Shown here: positions 14,351 to 18,943 of the stretch, one piece after another | Numbering within the stretch: position 1 is the first letter of the stretch | Layout of the letters: every line of letters begins with the position of its first letter | NCBI GenBank assembly: GCA_038232215.1 | Contig: JBBSIG010000018.1 | Coordinates: 1-18,943, forward strand | DNA from: JBBSIG01 sp038232215 | Lineage (GTDB): Bacteria > Actinomycetota > Thermoleophilia > Gaiellales > Gaiellaceae | Length of the DNA stretch: 18,943 nt | Direction: 5' to 3' | Position numbers and translations under genes: made by a program | Notes under the pieces: generated by a model | What the model was told of the DNA's origin: nothing | The model's input: the letters and a program-made list of their open reading frames with translations, nothing else | Databases searched by the model: none

Positions 14351-15567
14351 ACGTCGGCGTCGATCGCGACCGCCTCGTCGACTGGGCGCTCCGCGCCGTC
14401 AGCATCCCGAGCTTCACGGGAGAAGAGCTGGCGATGGCCGAGTTCGTGCGCGGGACGTTCGACGAGATGGGCCTGCAGGTGCTGTGGCAGAACGTCGAGC
14501 AGGGGCGCGCGAACGTCGTCGGCACGCTCGAGGGAACCGGGGGGGCCAAGACGTTGATGTTCAACGGGCACATGGACACCTCGTACTCCGGGCGGGAGCC
14601 GTGGCTCGCCGGGATCAGGGGCTTTCAGCCCGACGGCTTCGAGCACGACGGCAGGATCTACGGGCTCGGCATCTCGAACATGAAAGGAGCGCTCGCCTGC
14701 TACGTGGAGGCGGTGCGGGCCCTGCAGGACTCCGGCGTTCGTCTGCGCGGCGACGTGATGCTCGCGGCCGTCTCGGGCGAGATCGAGAAGACGCAGTGGG
14801 GTGACGCACAGGGCGCCGAGTACCGCGGCTACGCAGCGGGGTCCCGCTATCTCGCCTCGCACGGCGGTGTCGCGGACATGTGCATCCTCGGCGAGCCGAC
14901 CGAGGGGAAGATCGTCCTCGGCCACTTCGGCTCGCTATGGATGCGGCTCTCGACTCGAGGACACTTCGTGCATACGGCCTTCAGCGAGGGGACGCGGGGC
15001 GAGAACTCGATCCTCCGCATGCGCGAGGTGCTCGGTGCAGTGCTCGAGTGGATCCCGGAGTGGGAGGAGGCGATGAGCTACCGCGGCGCGAAGGGGCTCG
15101 TGAACGTGGGGGCGATCAACGGCGGCTTCGGCTGGCGCGTCTCCCGGACGCCGCACCGGACCGACCTCTTCCTCGACCTGCGCGTCCCGCCGACCCGGCC
15201 GATGGCCGAGGCGCGGCGCGAGGCGCTCGCGTTCGCGCGCGGGCTGCGGGAGCGGTTCCCGGACTACGGCGTCGAGGCGGAGATCTACGTGACGGCTCCC
15301 GGAGCCGAGATCGCGGAGGACCATCCGCTGCTCGCCGCGATCGACGAGAGCGCCGAGCAGGTCTTCGGACGCAGGCCCGAGCGGGACACCGTCCGCTGGT
15401 TCTCGGACGCCTCCGCGCTCACGCGCTACGGAATCGACACGGTGAACTACGGTACGTCGACCGGGCTGCCCGACCGCGAGCTCGGAGAGAATCTGGACAT
15501 CGAGGGGCTGACGCAGATGGCAGAGGTGTACGCGCTCACGGCCGCCCGCGTGTGCGAGGTCGCGTGA
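14347..15567 (+). CDS. M20-family metallohydrolase (ArgE/DapE/carboxypeptidase G2-like) with altered metal ligands
   Basis: 406 residues, starting at a GTG overlapping the LLM stop (GTGA). M20 enzymes hydrolyse amide or peptide bonds with two zinc ions. Recognisable blocks: VSIPSFTGEELAMAEFV, MFNGHMDTSYSG with H75 and D77, GLGISNMKGALACY (106-119), AAVSGEIEKTQWG (E145/E147), ILGEPTEG (E183), and the dimerisation-domain histidine in TRGHFVHTAF (H206). Deviations: the bridging aspartate of the usual DMKG is N111, and near the C-terminus, where the last metal histidine is expected, the text is YGTSTGLPDRELGENLDI with no histidine. I recall M20 relatives with NMKG and GEIEK, so this may be a subfamily trait rather than loss of function. 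The likely role is C-N hydrolysis of a pathway intermediate (inference). Confidence 0.88.
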   Translation: MNVGVDRDRLVDWALRAVSIPSFTGEELAMAEFVRGTFDEMGLQVLWQNVEQGRANVVGTLEGTGGAKTLMFNGHMDTSYSGREPWLAGIRGFQPDGFEHDGRIYGLGISNMKGALACYVEAVRALQDSGVRLRGDVMLAAVSGEIEKTQWGDAQGAEYRGYAAGSRYLASHGGVADMCILGEPTEGKIVLGHFGSLWMRLSTRGHFVHTAFSEGTRGENSILRMREVLGAVLEWIPEWEEAMSYRGAKGLVNVGAINGGFGWRVSRTPHRTDLFLDLRVPPTRPMAEARREALAFARGLRERFPDYGVEAEIYVTAPGAEIAEDHPLLAAIDESAEQVFGRRPERDTVRWFSDASALTRYGIDTVNYGTSTGLPDRELGENLDIEGLTQMAEVYALTAARVCEVA

Positions 15568-16142
15568 GCGGGGCCGCCGCGCACGACCACTACGCGCTGC
15601 CGGACGGGCTGCCCGTCCCCGTCGACGACGGGGCCTGCGACGGGCTCGTCGGCGAGTGGATGCCCGCGCTCGTGCTCGAGTCCTCCCGGGGGCCGGTCGA
15701 CCTCCGAGCGCTGGCCGAGGAGCGGCTGGTGCTCTACGTGTATCCACGCACCGGCCGGCCCGGACAGCCGTCCCTGGCCGGGTGGGACGAGATCCCCGGC
15801 GCGCGCGGGTGCACCCCGCAGTCGTGCGCGTTCCGGGATCACGCCGGCGAGCTGGCGGCGCTCGGCGCGAGCGTCGTCGGCCTGAGCGCCCAGTCGCTCG
15901 ACGACCAGGTGGAGTTCGCCGAGCGGAACCGCCTGCCGTTTCCCGTCGCGAGCGACTCCGAGCTGCGGCTCGCGAGCGAGCTGCGCCTGCCGACGTTCGA
16001 GGTCGAGGGCTGGACGCTTTATCGCCGGCTCGCCCTCGTAGCCGAGCGGGGTCGGATCGCCAAGGTCTTCTACCCCGTCTTCCCGCCCGACCGGAACGCC
16101 CCCGACGTGGTGAGGTGGCTCGAGGAGCGTGCGCGTCCATGA
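15564..16142 (+). CDS. Peroxiredoxin, PrxQ/BCP-like
   Basis: 192 residues, starting at a GTG overlapping the M20 stop (GTGA). After a short lead (LPDGLPVPVDDGACDGL) comes the thioredoxin-fold core: EERLVLYVYPRTGRPG, then GARGCTPQSCAFRDHAGEL. GCTxxxCxFRD is the PrxQ/bacterioferritin-comigratory signature, with C83 as peroxidatic and C88 as resolving cysteine. LGASVVGLSAQSLDDQVEFA and LPFPVASDSELRLA follow as usual. Compared with standard PrxQ there are about 14 extra residues between YPRTG and the GC. It may remove H2O2 made by the flavin and Mo enzymes of the same operon (inference). The stop overlaps the next ATG. Confidence 0.88.
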   Translation: MSGAAAHDHYALPDGLPVPVDDGACDGLVGEWMPALVLESSRGPVDLRALAEERLVLYVYPRTGRPGQPSLAGWDEIPGARGCTPQSCAFRDHAGELAALGASVVGLSAQSLDDQVEFAERNRLPFPVASDSELRLASELRLPTFEVEGWTLYRRLALVAERGRIAKVFYPVFPPDRNAPDVVRWLEERARP

Positions 16143-17008
16143 AGCTCGTGACCTTCGACGCCGGGCTCGTCGGCCGGGTGGAGGGCGATCGGGTGGTGGA
16201 GCTCGACCTCCCCGACCTGCGAACGTACTTCGAGCGCGGCGAGGTACCCCGAGCGACGGGTGAGTCCTACGCGCTCTCGGAGGTGGCCCTGCGTGCGCCG
16301 ATCGTGCCGAAGAAGTTCTTCCACACGGCGGGCAACTTCCGCGAGCACGAGGAGGAGTCGAAGCGCGTCAACTGGTCGCACGAGATCGCCCCGTGGATCG
16401 TCTTCTTCCAGAACGTGGACGCGATCATCGGGCCCGACGAGCCGATCGTCTACCCGGAGCACCTGACCGAGGAGCTCGACTACGAGCTCGAGCTGGCCGT
16501 CGTGATCGCGAAGGCCGGCAAGCACTTCGGCCCCGACGAGGCGAGCGAGTACATCGGCGGCTACGTGATCTTCAACGACATCACCGCGCGCGACATCCAG
16601 CGGCGCGAGATGCGCTCGGGGGTCTTCTCGTACTCGAAGGCGATCGACACGTTCTGTCCACTCGGTCCCTGGGTCGTGACGCCGGACGAGGTGCCCGACC
16701 CGCACGACCTGGCGATGGAGCTGCGCGTGAACGGCGAGACGCGGCAGACGTCGCATTCCGGGCGGATGAGCGTGACGATCCCGGAGATCATCGCTCACTA
16801 CTCGGCGCTCGGCTACAGCGCGGGCGACGTGCTCTCCACCGGGACGGTCTCGGGCGTCGCGGGCTTCAGCGAGGATCCGCAGGCGCTGTACCTGAAGCCC
16901 GGCGACACGATCGAGTGCGAGATCGAGCGTCTCGGCGTGCTACGCAACCCGGTCGTCTCGTGGCGCGAGGCGCACGGCGAGCCGGCGCCGGAGCGCGTGC
17001 GCTGGTAG
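16139..17008 (+). CDS. Fumarylacetoacetate hydrolase (FAH) family protein
   Basis: 289 residues, ATG overlapping the previous stop (ATGA). Members cleave C-C bonds of acylpyruvates, decarboxylate or hydrate, or isomerise catechol-pathway intermediates. Seen: KKFFHTAGNFREHEEE with H70 in the usual catalytic-histidine position, the metal pair in ELDYELELAVVI (E116, E118), the third metal residue in GYVIFNDITARDIQRRE (D147), K167 in SYSKAIDTFCPLGPWVV, then the conserved TSHSGRMSVTIPEIIAHYS and a GDVLSTGTVSGVA loop. All key residues are present and the length is normal for bacterial single-domain FAH enzymes. In this operon it probably acts after ring opening (inference). Last gene of the overlapping block; a 100-bp gap follows. 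Confidence 0.93.
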   Translation: MKLVTFDAGLVGRVEGDRVVELDLPDLRTYFERGEVPRATGESYALSEVALRAPIVPKKFFHTAGNFREHEEESKRVNWSHEIAPWIVFFQNVDAIIGPDEPIVYPEHLTEELDYELELAVVIAKAGKHFGPDEASEYIGGYVIFNDITARDIQRREMRSGVFSYSKAIDTFCPLGPWVVTPDEVPDPHDLAMELRVNGETRQTSHSGRMSVTIPEIIAHYSALGYSAGDVLSTGTVSGVAGFSEDPQALYLKPGDTIECEIERLGVLRNPVVSWREAHGEPAPERVRW

Positions 17009-17016
17009 CGGTCGTG

Positions 17017-17035
17017 CGGCGGTCTCCGCCCGCCG
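17017..17035 (+). terminator. Small hairpin after the FAH gene
   Basis: CGGCGG (17017-17022) and CCGCCG (17030-17035) can pair around a seven-base loop, eight bases after the FAH stop and inside the only sizeable gap of the operon. There is no T-run, so at most it would be a partial terminator or a processing site. Confidence 0.25.
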
Positions 17036-17108
17036 GTGAACTGGGACGCCCGACCCCGCCCTACCACCGTCAGCGTAGAGGCGCCGAGCGCACGGATGGT
17101 GTACGAGA

Positions 17109-18287
17109 GTGCTTCGAAAGCGCGCCGCCTTGAGCTGGCCGCGGGACGACGCGAAGCTCGACCGCGTGCGCGCGCGGATGGCCGACGAGGAGCTCGACGC
17201 GCTGGTCGTGCGCGCGCCGGACAACGTGCTCTACCTCTCCAACTTCTGGTCGATGAAGGGCTACGACGCAGTCGTCTTCCCGACTGAGGGCGAGCCTGTC
17301 CTGATCGCGCTCGAGGCCTCTGCCGAAGACGCCGACCGGACGGCCTGGACGTCGGACGTCCGGCTCGTCGCGGGCTACCACGAGAGTGACCCGCGCCCGC
17401 CGACCGCACGAACCCTCGACCTCTGCTCGAGCGTCACGCGAGAAGGCGGCTACCGGCGGGTCGGCCTCGAGCTGTCGCTCGGGACCCAGGCCACGGATCG
17501 CATGGTGGGCGAGCCGACGACGTTCACGAAGGCCTGGTTCGACGCGTTCCCGGGCGCGGTCGACGCGACGCCGCTCCTCGCGGAGGCGCGCTCGCTGAAG
17601 ACCGAGCAGGAGGTCGAGCGCATGCGCCTGGCGAACGAGCTCGCCGCGCTCGCCCTCGAGCACGTCGCCGAGCGCCTGCGACCGGGAATGAAGGAGAGCG
17701 AGGTCGGGGCGCTCTGGGAGGGCTTCGTCCACGGTGCCGGAACGGGCTTCCGCGGCCGGGTCGAGTACGCGCGCGGCTTTTCGCTGATCTGGTCGGGCCG
17801 CGGCATCCGTACGTTCACGGCCACGGGCGACCGGCCGGTGCAGGAGCGGGAGCCGACGCTCTTCGAGATCTGGGTGTGCGCGGACGGGTACTGGTGCGAC
17901 CACACGAAGAACCTGTGCCCGGGCGAGCTCACGCCGGAGTACGACCGGCTGCTCGACCAGCTGCTCGAGGTGTACGCCGCCGGGGTCGCCCACTGCCGTC
18001 CCGGCGCGAGCCTCGCCGAGCTCGATCGTCTCCTGCGCGCAGGCATCGCGGAGGCCGGGTACCCCGGCCAGCCGTCGCACCCGGTCTGTCACGGCGTCGG
18101 GGCGCGGGCGCACGAGCCGCCCTACGCGCACCAGGCGGCAGACGGCACCGTCCAGGAGGGCATGGTGCTCGCGATCGAGCCGGGGATCTACTGGCCCGGC
18201 GGTGGAGGGCTCCGCCTCGAGGACAACTACTTGATCACGGCCGACGGGGCCGAGAAGCTGTGCCCGTGGCCGGACGACTTTCGATGA
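17109..18287 (+). CDS. M24-family hydrolase (prolidase / creatinase-like)
   Basis: 392 residues, starting at a GTG (17109). Residues 10 to about 155 form a creatinase/prolidase N-terminal domain (RARMADEELDALVVRAPDNV, LYLSNFWSMKGYDAVVF). Residues about 160-392 are the pita-bread M24 domain. Metal ligands align as E253 (FEIWV), D264 (WCDHT), H328 (CHGVG), E357 (AIEPGIY) and E371 (RLEDNYLIT). H335 in RAHEPPY is the conserved second-shell histidine. The first ligand is normally aspartate; here it is glutamate. M24 enzymes cleave Xaa-Pro bonds, methionine or, as creatinase, a C-N bond without metal, so in a catabolic operon a non-peptide C-N substrate is plausible (inference). No clear ribosome site before the GTG. 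The stop overlaps the next ATG. Confidence 0.9.
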   Translation: MLRKRAALSWPRDDAKLDRVRARMADEELDALVVRAPDNVLYLSNFWSMKGYDAVVFPTEGEPVLIALEASAEDADRTAWTSDVRLVAGYHESDPRPPTARTLDLCSSVTREGGYRRVGLELSLGTQATDRMVGEPTTFTKAWFDAFPGAVDATPLLAEARSLKTEQEVERMRLANELAALALEHVAERLRPGMKESEVGALWEGFVHGAGTGFRGRVEYARGFSLIWSGRGIRTFTATGDRPVQEREPTLFEIWVCADGYWCDHTKNLCPGELTPEYDRLLDQLLEVYAAGVAHCRPGASLAELDRLLRAGIAEAGYPGQPSHPVCHGVGARAHEPPYAHQAADGTVQEGMVLAIEPGIYWPGGGGLRLEDNYLITADGAEKLCPWPDDFR

Positions 18288-18943
18288 GCGAGGGAACTCG
18301 CATCTGGACGGGCGAGCTCAACGACCCCTACGGCTTCGAGGCCACGGTGGGCCTCTACGACACGACGCTCCGGGACGGCGAGCAGACCGTCGGGGTCGTG
18401 CTCGATCCCGAGCAGAAGCTCGAGATCGCGCTCGCCCTGGACGGCCTCGGCATCGACCGCATCGAGGCCGGCTTCCCGCGCGTCTCGGAGGACGACTGGA
18501 AGGCCGTGCGCCTCATCTCGAGTGCGGGCCTGCGGGCCGAGGTCTGGGGGTTCTCGCGCGCGGTTCGGGCCGACGTCGAGGCGCTGGTCGAACTCGATCT
18601 GGCGGCATCGGTGATCGAGTCGCCCATCTCGGACCTCAAGCTCGAGGCGCTCGGCGTCACGCGGGAGACGATGCTCGATCGGATCGAGCAGGCCGTCACG
18701 CTGGCGGTGCGGCAAGGCCTGACGGTCGCCTTCTTCGGCGTCGACTCGACGCGGGCCGACCCGGTCTTCTTCGAGCGCGTCTACACGGCGGCGGTGGGGG
18801 CGGGTGCGCAGGAGGTCGTGGTCGTCGACACGCTCGGGATCGCCTCGCCCGAGGCGGTGGCCGACCTCGTCGGACGGACCTGCGACCTCGTCGGCCCCGA
18901 TGTCCCGGTGCACTTCCACGGCCACAACGACTTCGGCCTCGCA
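18284..18943 (+). CDS. DRE-TIM metallolyase, 2-isopropylmalate/homocitrate synthase-like (cut by window end)
   Basis: The first 220 codons are present, with no stop before the window ends. The ATG overlaps the M24 stop (ATGA). The signature LYDTTLRDGEQT gives D26 as metal ligand with R30, D31 and Q34 in the active site. IDRIEAGFPRVSEDDW is the next barrel strand. The metal pair H212/H214 is in VHFHGHNDFGLA. These are hallmarks of the LeuA/homocitrate synthase/HMG-CoA lyase group, which make or break C-C bonds between an acyl-CoA and a keto acid. The C-terminal part, which tells leucine-regulated LeuA from others, is outside. Being in this operon, it is more likely a pathway-specific synthase, lyase or aldolase than the leucine enzyme (inference). 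Confidence 0.9.
   Translation, partial: MSEGTRIWTGELNDPYGFEATVGLYDTTLRDGEQTVGVVLDPEQKLEIALALDGLGIDRIEAGFPRVSEDDWKAVRLISSAGLRAEVWGFSRAVRADVEALVELDLAASVIESPISDLKLEALGVTRETMLDRIEQAVTLAVRQGLTVAFFGVDSTRADPVFFERVYTAAVGAGAQEVVVVDTLGIASPEAVADLVGRTCDLVGPDVPVHFHGHNDFGLA

Overview
The window is visibly very GC-rich, with strong G/C preference at third codon positions and frequent GTG starts. It has -10-like hexamers placed only a few bases before start codons, which suggests leaderless mRNAs. Together with the order dgt - dnaG - tRNA-Asn, this points to an actinobacterial chromosome. A deep-branching soil lineage such as Thermoleophilia is my best guess, but that is inference from style, not a database match. 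There is no sign of phage, plasmid, insertion sequence or CRISPR.

Left part (1-4315), housekeeping. A gene cut by the window edge (1-147, minus) and a histidine phosphatase (154-696, minus) face away from an SDR oxidoreductase (719-1501, plus), across a 22-bp gap that is itself almost entirely an inverted repeat. A dGTPase-like HD phosphohydrolase (1566-2540) abuts the DNA primase gene dnaG (2541-4184). A tRNA-Asn(GTT) with its own -10 box and a hairpin terminator follows.

Middle part (4316-8749), mostly minus strand. It holds a small secreted protein gene broken by a one-base frameshift (4336-4855), a coding-like remnant without a start (4919-5140), and an otherwise empty stretch. Next come a secreted protein joining RTX-like glycine/aspartate repeats to an Asp-box beta-propeller (5415-6926) and a PYROXD2/CrtI-type FAD oxidoreductase (7067-8689). 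A perfect 12-bp-arm palindrome lies between the last two.

Right part (8750-18943), a long plus-strand operon that looks catabolic. A molybdenum hydroxylase is encoded in the order FAD subunit, 2Fe-2S subunit, large Mo subunit. It is followed by a CoxG/SRPBCC protein with a long disordered tail, an LLM-class flavin/F420 oxidoreductase, an M20 hydrolase, a PrxQ-like peroxiredoxin, an FAH-family enzyme, an M24 (creatinase/prolidase-like) hydrolase, and the first 220 codons of a DRE-TIM (2-isopropylmalate/homocitrate synthase-like) enzyme. Most junctions are GTGA/ATGA overlaps, implying translational coupling.

The large Mo subunit lacks the CO-dehydrogenase cysteine loop, so this is not a CO oxidation system. 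The enzyme set fits stepwise breakdown of an unknown, possibly nitrogen-containing, ring compound: hydroxylation, flavin-dependent oxygenation, C-N hydrolysis, FAH-type C-C chemistry, then an aldolase/synthase-type step. This operon is the best candidate here for an undescribed system. The substrate cannot be read from sequence alone.
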